Source of the DNA: Agapetus fuscipes
Taxonomy: Eukaryota > Arthropoda > Insecta > Trichoptera > Glossosomatidae
DNA length: 64,000 nucleotides
Assembly (NCBI GenBank): GCA_951799405.1
Contig: OX637353.1
Coordinates: 248,001 to 312,000, forward strand
Direction of reading: 5' to 3'
The translations under genes and the position numbers were made by a program. This document shows positions 54,932 through 64,000 of this stretch, piece by piece. The stretch's first letter is position 1. The number at the start of each line of letters is the position of its first letter. The notes under the pieces are model-generated. The model was not told the origin of the DNA, searched no databases, and saw nothing but the letters and a program-made list of their open reading frames with translations.

Positions 54932-55380
54932 ATTGAAAGTAGTTGCGTGGCGTAGCTTTGTTGATTTTTTTATTTTCCTCTGGAGTATGGCTGGCTTGTA
55001 TTCGTTGTGCCTGTCTGCATTGTTCATCGGTTCGGGCATTAATTTACCACGTGGTTGCTTGCACAAGAGCTCGCGTCTGGAAAAGTCAAAGTTGGGAAAA
55101 ATAATTTCACAGTGGCTTTGTAAAAAAAAATGTTAGCATAACCTGCTGATGTTTTGTATGATTTTTTTCATGTTTCGATCTTAAAAATACTGAAAAATAA
55201 ATTGTGTTCTCTGATGCTGAAAATATTCAGCTGTAAGTATAACACACAAAACATAAAAGGTTCACATATGCCGTCATTTATATAATTCTTGCAGGTAGAA
55301 TAAGCCCTTTAAATAACTCAAAGGAATGAATAAAACACGCTTAGGATCATAATTTATGTAAAATCTATGATCTTAGTTAC
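54932..55380. other. No recognisable gene
   Basis: Flank between BEL and PLE; nothing recognised. Confidence 0.5.
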
Positions 55381-55396
55381 AAATATTTAAGATTTT
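55381..55396 (+). repeat. 16-bp target-site duplication, left
   Basis: AAATATTTAAGATTTT, exact copy at 57174-57189. Confidence 0.8.
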
Positions 55397-55493
55397 AATA
55401 TTTTTTAGGGTTTGGTGGTTTACACAGTGAAAGTCCATTGTATATTAATTAAAAAACACACTGTTTCAATTCACTTATTCTTTATTTTAAATA

Positions 55494-55535
55494 TGCCAAA
55501 CGTTTTCGCCTAAAAAGGCATCATCAGGACAAATG
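55494..55535 (-). ncRNA. Hammerhead-ribozyme-like core (left arm)
   Basis: Mirror of the core at 57090: CUGAUGA, unpaired U, stem II GCCU/AGGC, GAAA, AACGUU on the minus strand. Confidence 0.55.
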
Positions 55536-55904
55536 ACAAATCCAAATTCAAATTCTCTTCTTCTTCCTCTCCCTTCACATTAAATAGACAATATAATATT
55601 TAGGTATAAATGTAAAGTCCAATTAATAATAAAAAAAAAAACAATTATAAATGGTTAAACAAATTGCAAATGTATAATAAAATTGTAAAATGTTTAGGTA
55701 TCAATTTAAAGTCAAATTAATAAAACAAATATACATGTTTAACCAATATTGTAAACTGTATAGTAAAATTGTAAATGTATAGTAAAATTGTAAGATGTTT
55801 AGGTATAAATTTATAGTCAAATTAAATAAAAAACAAATACAATTGTCAACTAAAATTGTAAACTGTATAATAAAATTGTATTTTGTATTATTATTCTCAC
55901 AAAA

Positions 55905-56563
55905 AATGTCGGCCTTTCATTCTATGATACATAGAATGAAAATGCTACCTTTAGATAAAGATGATTACGATAAGGAATATAATTGTATTATGGGTATTGC
56001 TGTTAATAATGGTTATAAAGAAAATATAGTTACACAAACTATTAACAAAGATGATCGCTAGGACCTCTATAAACAATTTATATATCCATTCATAGCTAAA
56101 AACAACAATGAATCCCGGCGAAAATGCCTATTTGTTAATAATAATTTGTCGTATAAAATTCAGAAAATATTAAGAAATAATTTTAATTTGGCCTTCTATA
56201 CAAACTTTAATTTACATAAATTATTATTTAACAATAAAGACAAAATTGATAGACTTGAATTGGGGGGGTATATAAAATTAATTGTAATCAGTGTGATGCT
56301 GTATATATTGGAGAGACAGGGAGATCTATACAAACAAAAATTAAAGAACATTCCAGAGCGTTCAGGGGTCTATCTGCGCACTCTGAGATGGCAGATCATT
56401 GCATTGGTGAAGGTCATACGTTTGACATTACTAGTGTAGAGATAATGCATTCGGAATGTAGTGTGAGTAGACTTTTGGCATTGGAAGCATTGGAAATCCA
56501 TAAAAATAAGAGTACAAACTTGACAAATGTGCAGATTCCGTATGTCTCTCCATTGTTACAGTA
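55905..56563 (+). pseudogene. PLE polyprotein relic: RT C-terminal region and GIY-YIG endonuclease
   Basis: First part (55905-56061): M-S-A-F-H-S-M-I-H-R-M, then N-N-G-Y, the PLE region after the RT. A stop and frameshifts follow. From about 56280 the frame has C-N-Q-C-D-A-V-Y-I-G-E-T-G-R-S, the PLE version of the GIY-YIG motif with its preceding CxxC. Then K-E-H, E-M-A-D-H-C-I-G-E-G-H-T-F-D and L-L-A-L-E-A-L-E-I-H-K-N-K, close to the family C terminus. The main RT domain is absent. Confidence 0.85.
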
Positions 56564-57089
56564 ATAATTAACTTTAATAATTTATTTTAAAAAATTGTAC
56601 TGTTATTGTGCTTTTAAGTTTATATATGCATTAAACAATTTATATCATATTTGCAATTTAGATTATACATTTTATAGGTTAATTTATACATTTGACAATT
56701 TATATTATAACTTTACAATTAATTATACAATTTAAAATTTTATTATACAGTTTACAATTTTAGTTGACAATTGTATTTGTTTTTTTATTTAATTTGACTA
56801 TAAATTTATACCTAAACATCTTACAATTTTACTATACATTTACAATTTTACTGTACAGTTTACAATATTGGTTAAACACGTATGTATATTTGTTTTATTA
56901 ATTTGACTTTAAATTTATACCTAAACATTTTACAATTCTATTATACATTTGCAATTTGTTTAAACATTTATAATTGTTGTTTTTTATTTTTTTATTAATT
57001 GGACTTTACATTTATACCTAAATATTATATTGTCTATTTAATGTAAAGGGAGAGGAAGAAGAAGAGAATTTTAATTTTGATTTGTCATT

Positions 57090-57128
57090 TGTCCTGATGA
57101 TGCCTTTTTAGGCGAAAACGTTTGGCAT
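57090..57128 (+). ncRNA. Hammerhead-ribozyme-like core (right arm)
   Basis: CUGAUGA (57094-57100), unpaired U, stem II GCCU/AGGC, GAAA, self-complementary AACGUU, candidate triplet UUU; stem I UGUC/GGCA. Confidence 0.57.
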
Positions 57129-57173
57129 ATTTAAAATAAATAATAAGTGAATTGAAACAGTGTCTTTTCTAAT

Positions 57174-57189
57174 AAATATTTAAGATTTT
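57174..57189 (+). repeat. 16-bp target-site duplication, right
   Basis: Exact copy of 55381-55396. Confidence 0.8.
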
Positions 57190-57690
57190 CTTTAAATGGA
57201 TCTCTACAACAAATGTGTGTTTGTTCACGCTGATAGAAATGTGCTTTAAAACTTGCTCCCAAACCTCAAAATAAACCCTGCAACTTAATATACCCACTTT
57301 CTTTAACACATGGTAATAAAATAAACTCTACAAAAAAACATCATTTTTTGAAGGGTTTATTTCAGGAATATTTCAGGTTTTATTCTGGAGTTTTATTTAA
57401 TAGTATTGGTGGTCAGCCTTATACCTACTTTAAACAATAAAATAAAATAGCATAACAATCACGAATGGATCCTGAACTCTCTTAGAAACTGCCGCCATGT
57501 TTGTCTGTCATTTTTCATATTTGTCATTATTCATTTTTCATTACCATTTCCACACCACGCTGCACGCAGATAGGCACCACTTCACGCAGCCACCTTGTTT
57601 TGAATCTTCTTGGTCTTCCTTAGTCTTTCATGGCCTGTCATTCCACACAACCATACTTTTCAGGTTGCTCTATGCTCTGTGCGTGAAAGT
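57190..57690 (-). repeat. Decayed family-T LINE 3' end
   Basis: Right-to-left, a degraded ORF tail (minus strand GACTAAGGAAGACCAAGAAG, compare R-P-R-K) and the ends ATGGCGGCAG, then AGTATTGGTGGTCAGCC and CCCTGCAAC blocks. Highly diverged. Confidence 0.5.
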
Positions 57691-57699
57691 GTCTCCACT

Positions 57700-57745
57700 C
57701 AAATTTAATATATCTTTGTAACTTAGACTGCAAATTATAGATAAC
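57700..57745 (+). repeat. Family-T 3'-end fragment
   Basis: AATTTAATATATCTTTGTAA then CTTAGACTGCAAATTATAG. Confidence 0.55.
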
Positions 57746-58824
57746 TTGTAACTATTTTACATCTTGAAGCACAGTCATGGTATTATGATTCATGAAAGTT
57801 AGTTGTAGGTATCAGTATGTATATTATTTATCTTTGTTAATGACATTCTGTAAGTAAACTTCAAGTCCAACTCGCATAAACATGATATACTGTGGACGCA
57901 GCAGAGCTGTGGCTGGAACCCCATTTACGATACTAACTCCTCAAGTCGGTCACAGTTTTGTTGGTAAACAAACCGACGCGACGCCACGGGGACTAAGGGA
58001 CGCTGAGACGCTTCTTGCGACAACTCACTAAACTGTAACTGAATCATTTATCCTCATATACACCTACATACGTAAACATGAAACTTGCGCATACATACAA
58101 TGCAAATATTTACGTATTGTGAATATTATGTAGATCCGATAAAATGAACTCAAAAGTTTGACGGAATCAGCTTTATTTTTGTAAAGAAATCGTGAAACAA
58201 TACATTTTTGTCAAGATTTTTGTTTTAGATTTTTTTAATTGAAGGACATATTAGGCATTTAAAAAACAATTCAAAAACGTCAATAATCATATAAATATAA
58301 AATATCATATATTACATTGTTCTTTTAAAAAAATCATTCTTTGAATAATTTAGTGAAAAACAACTTAACGAAAATCTTTAAAAAATTAGCAACGATACAA
58401 ATTGATTCTGTGAAATTCGAAGAATTGAATTTATTACTTTCAAGACACTAAATTTTGCGAGAGAAAAATTTGCGGCTTTCAATTAAATTAGATTCGCTCC
58501 GGAATGTCTCAATTTCCGTTTCATTTATTTTAATTATAATTTCCCAACTAAATCCTGTTGTAGGGACTCTCGAGAAAGACTGAAAAAATAAAATATCTTT
58601 GCCCCATTTTCCAGAAGTCTTCAAGGACCATGGCAACACCATTGATACTTAAATATTATGTTTTTTTTTTTAACTTTTACTAATGGTTTAATTAATTTTA
58701 ATGATTTGCGGATCACGATAAAAAAAACACATTAACCTGTTTTCATTTTTTCTAGTAAAAACATAAAAATATTATCGAAATAAAAATTAAGCATTTTATT
58801 TGGTTAGTTTTATTTACATACAAA
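57746..58824. other. No recognisable gene
   Basis: Contains a GC-richer 130-base patch (57895-58030) without a domain frame. No 3' LTR matching 62835-63350 was seen, so the Gypsy element is truncated on this side. Confidence 0.5.
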
Positions 58825-61392
58825 TCATACCTCAAGGATTCTTTTCAATCTCAGAGTAAATAAAGTTGTATAAAATATTTTCTGTACTCCATATGAGTAC
58901 ATAAAATCTTTAAATGCATTAGACTTTAAATTCTTTCCATTATCTGTTATTATCGTTTGCGGTACTCCTTCTGTTAAAAATATTTTATTTTCTATTAATT
59001 TTACTATTTCTTCTGTAGTAGCTCTTCTTAAAGGAAATAACCAACAATATTTGGTAAAAACATCTATTATTGATAATATATGTATATAGCCCGTACTTGA
59101 TTTTGATAATGGTCCTATCAAATCAATACTCAGCATTTTTAACGGTCTATCCACTCTTTTTCTATTTTCCATTTTTCCTGCTGGAGGTAAATTATTCGGC
59201 TTATACATTTTACATTTTTGACATTTATTTATAAAACTTTTTATATCTGCATACATATTTTTCCAATAGTAACATCTTGATATGTATTTATAAGTTTTAA
59301 AAATACCTACATGTCCATTATCATGATGATTCTTTATTATAGTTAATCTATTGTCTATAATAGGTATCTCTTTCCAATTATATTCCTCTGTGAAAGGATT
59401 ATCATCATTTATTAGTTTAAATAATTTATTATCTACCATTTTGAATTTTTTGTATTTGTATGGTGTTTTTGTACATCCTTCTGCGATATTATTATACCAA
59501 GGATCTGCAATATTTGAATTTATTACTTCCATTTCTTTAGTACCAGGAATCCTAGATAATACATCTGGCACTGTATGTTCTTTCCCTTTTCTATGCTCAA
59601 TCTCAAATTCATACTGTGAAAGTCTCATGGCCCATCTTGCTAATCTACCTGTTGGATTTGATATTTTATTCAAGAATTTTAATGCCATATGATCAGTTAT
59701 TACCTTGAATTTCATTCCCTCTAGATAAGATCGAAAATGTTCAATTGACTCTACAATGGCAAGAAGCTCACGTTCTGACGTCGAATAGTTTTGTTCTCTA
59801 ACTGTCAAACTTCTTGAAAAATATGCTATTGGCTTTTCGGACCCATTGATATTTTGGTTTAATACTGAAGCTACTTGATTTTTACTGGCATCAGTGTGTA
59901 AAAAAAAATCTTTTGTGAAATCCGGACATATTAATACAGGGGCTGTGCTTAAGGCTAATTTTAAATTATTAAATGCATCCTCAGATTCTTTTGACCAATT
60001 AAAATTGTTCTGACCTTTTTTACCTCTCAATAATTTATTTAGTGGATATGATATCTCACTGCAGTTTCGTATAACTTTTCTATAAAATCCTACCAAACCT
60101 AAAAACATTCGTAGTTGTTTTACATTTTTCGGTGAAGGATATTCCTCTATAATCTTGACTTTATTTGAATCTGGCCTTAATCCATTTTCATCAATAATGT
60201 ATCCCAAATATTTTAAACTATCTTTGCAAAATTCACATTTTGAAAATTTTACCGTTAACCCTGCTTCTTGTAATATATTTTTAACTTGTTTTAAAAAATT
60301 TAAATGTGAATTGAAATCTTCGTTAATAATAATTAAGTCATCGATATAACAAAATATGTTAGTATCAAATTTAGGTCCAAATAACTTGTCTAATAAACGC
60401 TGTGTTTCAGAACTTGAATTTTTTAAACCGAACGGCATTTTTGTGAATTGAAACAACCCTCTATTTGGTACGACGAAGGCAGTTTTTTCTTTGGACGATT
60501 CTTCTAGTGGAATTTGCCAAAACGCCTTGCTTAAATCTATTGAAGAGATATATTTGGCATTTCGTAAATTTGCTAAAACTTGATTTAAATTTGGAATGGG
60601 ATAGTTATCTCGTTTTGTTACTTCATTGAGTCTTCTAGAGTCCAAACAAAATCTAGGCGTTCCATCCTTTTTAATTACAATCACAACAGGACTGGACCAC
60701 GAAGATTTGGATTGTTCAACTAAACCTTCTTTTAACATTTTATCTAACTCTGTGTTAACCTGTCTCTGTCTTGCTGGACTGAGTGGATAATACTTTTGTT
60801 TTATTGGAGGACCTTCTGTCTGAATTCTGTGTTCAATGAGGTTTGTGCATCCTAAGCCTATTTTTTCATAAGAGATGTCCTTGAAATCATTTTCTATTGT
60901 TTTTAATTGCTGTAATTGGTTATCTGTTAATTTAGTTCTATTTGTAATTTTACCTAATTCACTAATATTTTTGCTATTTGAATATGTAATTTTACTTATT
61001 AAACTCGGTTCTAATTCAAATTTTATCCAAAAATCTATTCCAAAAATTATGTCTTGTTGTAAACCTTGTAAAACATAAAAATCTACATGTTTTATTTGAT
61101 TGTCACATTTTACCTCTAAATTTATTTTACCAAGTATTTTTATATTTTTACCATTTGCTAACGAGATATTATCATGGGTTTTTATAATTTTGTAATTTCT
61201 TTGTAAAAAATAATCAAATGTTTTTTCATTGATTGCAGAAATAGATGCACCTGAATCTAGTAAACCTGTAAAATTTTTGTTCTCAATATTTACTGTTAAA
61301 AATGGTCTTTTATCAAATTGTTTAGCAAAAATGAGTGGTGCAATTTGATATTTTTTATTAAAAATTTGAATGAAATTAAGCCAGCTCTTCAT
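58825..61392 (-). CDS. Ty3/Gypsy-type pol, truncated in integrase
   Basis: 855 residues from the first ATG of the frame. Protease D-S-G-A at 46-49. Reverse transcriptase with S-I-D-L-S-K-A-F-W-Q (D286) and Y-I-D-D at 349-352. RNase H with H-T-D-A-S (D501), E541 and T-D-H (D567). Integrase zinc finger H690/H694 and C724/C727. Integrase core with D757 (S-I-D-L-I-G-P) and D817 (T-D-N-G), but the frame leaves the family pattern at about 845, before the catalytic glutamate. Translation probably enters from gag by -1 frameshifting rather than at this ATG: the frame is open back to the heptamer at 61434. Copies DNA from RNA and would integrate it; this copy cannot complete integration. Confidence 0.93.
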   Translation of the reverse strand: MKSWLNFIQIFNKKYQIAPLIFAKQFDKRPFLTVNIENKNFTGLLDSGASISAINEKTFDYFLQRNYKIIKTHDNISLANGKNIKILGKINLEVKCDNQIKHVDFYVLQGLQQDIIFGIDFWIKFELEPSLISKITYSNSKNISELGKITNRTKLTDNQLQQLKTIENDFKDISYEKIGLGCTNLIEHRIQTEGPPIKQKYYPLSPARQRQVNTELDKMLKEGLVEQSKSSWSSPVVIVIKKDGTPRFCLDSRRLNEVTKRDNYPIPNLNQVLANLRNAKYISSIDLSKAFWQIPLEESSKEKTAFVVPNRGLFQFTKMPFGLKNSSSETQRLLDKLFGPKFDTNIFCYIDDLIIINEDFNSHLNFLKQVKNILQEAGLTVKFSKCEFCKDSLKYLGYIIDENGLRPDSNKVKIIEEYPSPKNVKQLRMFLGLVGFYRKVIRNCSEISYPLNKLLRGKKGQNNFNWSKESEDAFNNLKLALSTAPVLICPDFTKDFFLHTDASKNQVASVLNQNINGSEKPIAYFSRSLTVREQNYSTSERELLAIVESIEHFRSYLEGMKFKVITDHMALKFLNKISNPTGRLARWAMRLSQYEFEIEHRKGKEHTVPDVLSRIPGTKEMEVINSNIADPWYNNIAEGCTKTPYKYKKFKMVDNKLFKLINDDNPFTEEYNWKEIPIIDNRLTIIKNHHDNGHVGIFKTYKYISRCYYWKNMYADIKSFINKCQKCKMYKPNNLPPAGKMENRKRVDRPLKMLSIDLIGPLSKSSTGYIHILSIIDVFTKYCWLFPLRRATTEEIVKLIENKIFLTEGVPQTIITDNGKNLKSNAFKDFMYSYGVQKIFYTTLFTLRLKRILEV

Positions 61393-61427
61393 TTCTGATT
61401 TTTGTGTTTGTACTGAAGGCCGACTAT

Positions 61428-62321
61428 CTACAAGTTTTTTGAATTACTATTGTATGTCGTATTTGTTCTGTTTTGTATATTTATATTTCTGTTCATTTTT
61501 GTTTTGTCTGTATAATCACTTTTTTTATTTTTAACAAAACAATCTTTTTGTACATGTCCTGTACGCTTACATGAGTAACAGATTACTGTGTGTTTTTTAA
61601 AATTTCCATTTTTTATAAAACAATTTCTTTCCACATGTCCTCTTTTATTACAAAAGTAGCATACTATATTATTTGTGAAACTTCTACATTTATTCTGTAT
61701 GTAATCTAATTTTCTATTTTTAGTCCAACAATCTATTTCATCATGTCCTAATTTATTACAAAAATTGCATTTTTGCATTACATTTTTCTCTTCTGTGTCA
61801 TTCATTACATTTAAATTCTTACATTCATTAAATTTGAAAAATGATTCAAACTTGCTACATATTGTAGATAATTCCTCTGTATTTTTAATTTCAGATGTTG
61901 TCAGTAAAGTTGCATATTTTTCTGACAATCCATGAATTATTATGTCCATAAGTTCTTTATCGTGCATTCTTTTATTTAATAAATTATTTTTTGATTTTAC
62001 CTTTAAAATATAAACAGATGCATTATCATGACCTTGTACCATATTTAAAATTTCTAACTTAAGATTCCTTTGAAAGTCATATTTTTCAAATTGTTGTAAG
62101 AATTTGGTTTTAAAAATTTTCCAATCAAATTCACAGTTAATTGCTCTGTACCAAGTTAACGGAAAATCTGTTAAAAATATAGGCATACACTCTACCAAAT
62201 AATCTAATTTTAATTTGTAGACTTTGGCTAATTCTTCTAACCTTATTATAAATTCATTTGGTTCACTTTCACCATTAAAAGATATTTTTAATTTGAGAGG
62301 ATCAAAATTTATGGACTCCAT
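61428..62321 (-). CDS. Ty3/Gypsy-type gag with three CCHC knuckles
   Basis: 297 residues. About 10-165 has the retrotransposon-gag pattern (P-L-T-W-Y-R, W-K-I-F-K-T-K-F-L-Q-Q-F, then L-L-N-K-R-M-H-D-K-E-L-M-D). Three zinc knuckles C-x2-C-x4-H-x4-C at 185-198, 221-234 and 248-261 bind the RNA genome. Lysine- and asparagine-rich C terminus. The stop lies four bases past a slippery heptamer. ATG at 62321 is the first in frame. Confidence 0.93.
   Translation of the reverse strand: MESINFDPLKLKISFNGESEPNEFIIRLEELAKVYKLKLDYLVECMPIFLTDFPLTWYRAINCEFDWKIFKTKFLQQFEKYDFQRNLKLEILNMVQGHDNASVYILKVKSKNNLLNKRMHDKELMDIIIHGLSEKYATLLTTSEIKNTEELSTICSKFESFFKFNECKNLNVMNDTEEKNVMQKCNFCNKLGHDEIDCWTKNRKLDYIQNKCRSFTNNIVCYFCNKRGHVERNCFIKNGNFKKHTVICYSCKRTGHVQKDCFVKNKKSDYTDKTKMNRNINIQNRTNTTYNSNSKNL
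61434..61440 (-). promoter_or_regulatory. -1 ribosomal frameshift site A AAA AAC
   Basis: Read in the gag frame the seven bases fall as A AAA AAC, the classic X XXY YYZ heptamer, one codon before the gag stop. A slip of -1 enters the pol frame exactly. Downstream stimulatory structure was not assessed. Confidence 0.85.
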
Positions 62322-62820
62322 TGTGTTACTTTCTAAATCCTTTTTATTATTTATTTTTTAGATTTCGTCATTTGCTGTATATTTTCAATTTATGCAATTA
62401 AAAAAAATCATTTCATTGAAAAAAAAAATTTTCATACAAATTAAATATAACACCATCTATATATATTTATCTAAACTGATTTGAAACAAACTGGTTCATG
62501 TCCAATCTTTTTTCTTCTGGGACGTTCGATTTTTGAATTTCCATTCTTCTGAACGTAGTGTAGGTAATTTGAATTCTCTCACCTTCAATATTTTCAAACA
62601 GCCTTTGAAATCTTGCAATTTCTTGTTATAAATTGTATAAGTTGAGTTTTTTAAAACATTTTAAACGTGTTGATGCTTTCACAACCATAAATCTGTCCAA
62701 TTTTAATTATTTCATATATTGTATTGTTTTCAATGTCATTTGTTGAAATCGACTGTCATTTGTTTTTGTTTGTGAAAAATTTTCTTCATAGGAATTTCAT
62801 TTATAGATTTTTTCTTTTAC

Positions 62821-62831
62821 GTTGGGCGCCA
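62821..62831 (-). other. Primer-binding site, tRNA-Lys type
   Basis: Minus strand TGGCGCCCAAC, complementary to a tRNA-Lys 3' end, three bases inside the presumed LTR edge. Confidence 0.8.
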
Positions 62832-62834
62832 AAA

Positions 62835-63350
62835 TGTGAGGGTTTTTCCTCTGTCCTGCTGATTGACACAATTAATAATGTAACAGCCACTTTAATATGT
62901 TTACTTTTATTCCTTTCACAATGTATACATAATAAACCACAGCACAATAATATTAATTATTCTTAATTACACATGCTTGTGACTCTCACGCCAGGCAAGC
63001 TTCTTCCCTCTTTTTGCATTCCTTTGTTTTCCTTTTTCCATTCAAATTCAAATCTAACGTTCCATTCCACCAAACAAACAAATTCATCTCGTTACACATG
63101 ACTTAGCGGTCACAGGAATATATAGCAGAATGTACCTTTGTGACTTGCTTTGAGATAATTTTACACAATTATTTATTACAGTGCATTAATTTTCTCAAGT
63201 TTTTTTTAGTTCATTATCTTTAGTATGAAACATTTCGTAAATATCCCACCATCTCATAAACATAAAATATATGTAAGAAACAAAAGCTTATTAATATATA
63301 TTTTTTCTTACTTACGATATTTTATTCTAGGGGTAATATTACTATTCACA
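62835..63350 (-). repeat. Gypsy element 5' LTR (outer edge tentative)
   Basis: The inner edge is fixed by the primer site (minus strand CCCTCACA). The outer edge is placed at minus-strand TGTGAATAG because TGTGA and TCACA form inverted ends. No second LTR is present to confirm it. Confidence 0.45.
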
Positions 63351-63907
63351 TTTTATTTGAATGCTGCTCTTACTTAACTGCAACTTAATAATGTATCCCC
63401 ATAAGGTGTATCACAAAGTCAACTTGAAAATGTTTGAAAAAGAAAAAAAAAAAATTCTAATAAGCTTATAAATTTCAAAACATGACAGAGTATTATTGAC
63501 ATAATAATGAATAGTTAATACTCCTTGAAAACACGATTCTTAAAAATTTGCCCGATAAAAAAAAATACGAAAAACCCTCTACTTTTTCACTTTTTTGGTT
63601 TTATCTTTTTCCCCTTCAATCTAACGATTTTGAAATTCCGCTATTTATTAAAACACAAAAAACTAAACATAAAATACTCAATACATTTTCGATATTCGGG
63701 CTATTTCGTCTGAAATATATATTTTTTTGTAAATGGCGCTTATGACAAATATTTCTAAGTGAAATCACACCGAAGCGGCCATTCTCATTGGACTGCGGTA
63801 GTTCGCGCCCATCGCGGCATTTGTGAGTCAACATTCAACCTGTGAGGACGCTCCGTTTGGTAGTGACAATTTTAACAGAAAATTTGATATATTTTCTTTG
63901 TTTTCAG
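63351..63907. other. No gene; GC-richer promoter-like patch at 63770-63855
   Basis: AT-rich except for the patch with CGGCCATTCTCATTGGACTG and CGCGCCCATCGCGGCATTTG, which could be a host promoter or 5' UTR. Confidence 0.35.
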
Positions 63908-63979
63908 ATATTTTAAAGTATGGAATTGCTTTATGTAATCGTTTGCCATCATGGGAAACAAGAAAAACAAAATCAAAAA
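63908..63979 (+). other. Candidate 5' coding exon of an unidentified host gene
   Basis: Acceptor-like TTTTCTTTGTTTTCAG ends at 63907. ATG at 63951 has good context (GCCATCATGG) and gives M-G-N-K-K-N-K-I-K. A GTAAAA donor-like site follows at 63980; without splicing the frame stops at 63983. An upstream ATG at 63920 in another frame weakens the call. Too short to identify. Confidence 0.25.
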
Positions 63980-64000
63980 GTAAAATAAATGTCATAAAAG

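Larger units (their letters stand above)
55397..57173 (+). mobile_element. Penelope-like element with long inverted arms
   Basis: Arms of about 430 bp (55440-55870 and 56720-57165) are near reverse complements and carry hammerhead-like cores at their outer parts. Between them is a plus-strand relic of PLE reverse transcriptase end and GIY-YIG endonuclease. A 16-bp exact direct repeat marks the ends. The arms contain AT-rich subrepeats around AAATTGTAAA. Confidence 0.82.

Overview
This is an AT-rich insect nuclear genome window with a 200-base N gap (9427-9626), so it is draft assembly. The only clear host gene is the 3' part of a beaten-path (Beat) family immunoglobulin-domain gene on the + strand: five exons between 18139 and 27790, ending in a hydrophobic C-terminal tail. 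Beat genes are an insect or arthropod feature; the order cannot be fixed from this window. A weak candidate first coding exon of another host gene lies at the extreme right edge (63951).

Nearly everything else is transposable-element sequence. (1) A family-T repeat of about 250 bp occurs about 28 times in both orientations. It is the 3' end of a LINE whose ORF ends in a G-R-G-R-P-R-K-x-W-L-D motif, and it ends in (TTAGA)n or (TTTAGA)n. (2) There are other LINE fragments with nested insertions (7678-8533; 23335-25700). (3) LTR elements: a BEL/Pao element complete with both LTRs and a 5-bp target duplication (49372-54926) but lacking the integrase core; a 3'-truncated Ty3/Gypsy element (58825 to about 63350) with a gag/pol -1 slippery heptamer; three solo LTRs of one family and one of another. 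(4) DNA elements: a mariner transposase pseudogene (5001-6120) and two Harbinger-type deletion derivatives (8728-9426; 30564-31670). (5) SINEs: a 5S rRNA-headed SINE, tRNA-headed SINEs, and a compound SINE whose body is the inverted core of another family.

The most interesting thread is a set of Penelope-like elements (PLEs) and small relatives carrying hammerhead-ribozyme-like cores (6572-6622, 12391-12972, 30061-30237, 34057-34343, 55397-57173). Four are bounded by direct repeats of 13 to about 20 bp. One has a GIY-YIG endonuclease relic between long inverted arms, one is a perfect 124-bp-arm palindrome, and one is a 177-bp unit with little besides the ribozyme-like motif and short inverted ends. 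All five cores share one unpaired base between the CUGANGA box and stem II, and a self-complementary stem III.

Layout: 1-18 kb repeats and relics; 18.1-27.8 kb Beat gene with repeat-filled introns; 28-49 kb repeats, solo LTRs and ribozyme-bearing units; 49.4-54.9 kb BEL; 55.4-57.2 kb PLE; 58.8-63.4 kb Gypsy; 63.9 kb possible host exon. The host gene and the mobile elements do not form a functional unit; the elements mainly shape introns and flanks.
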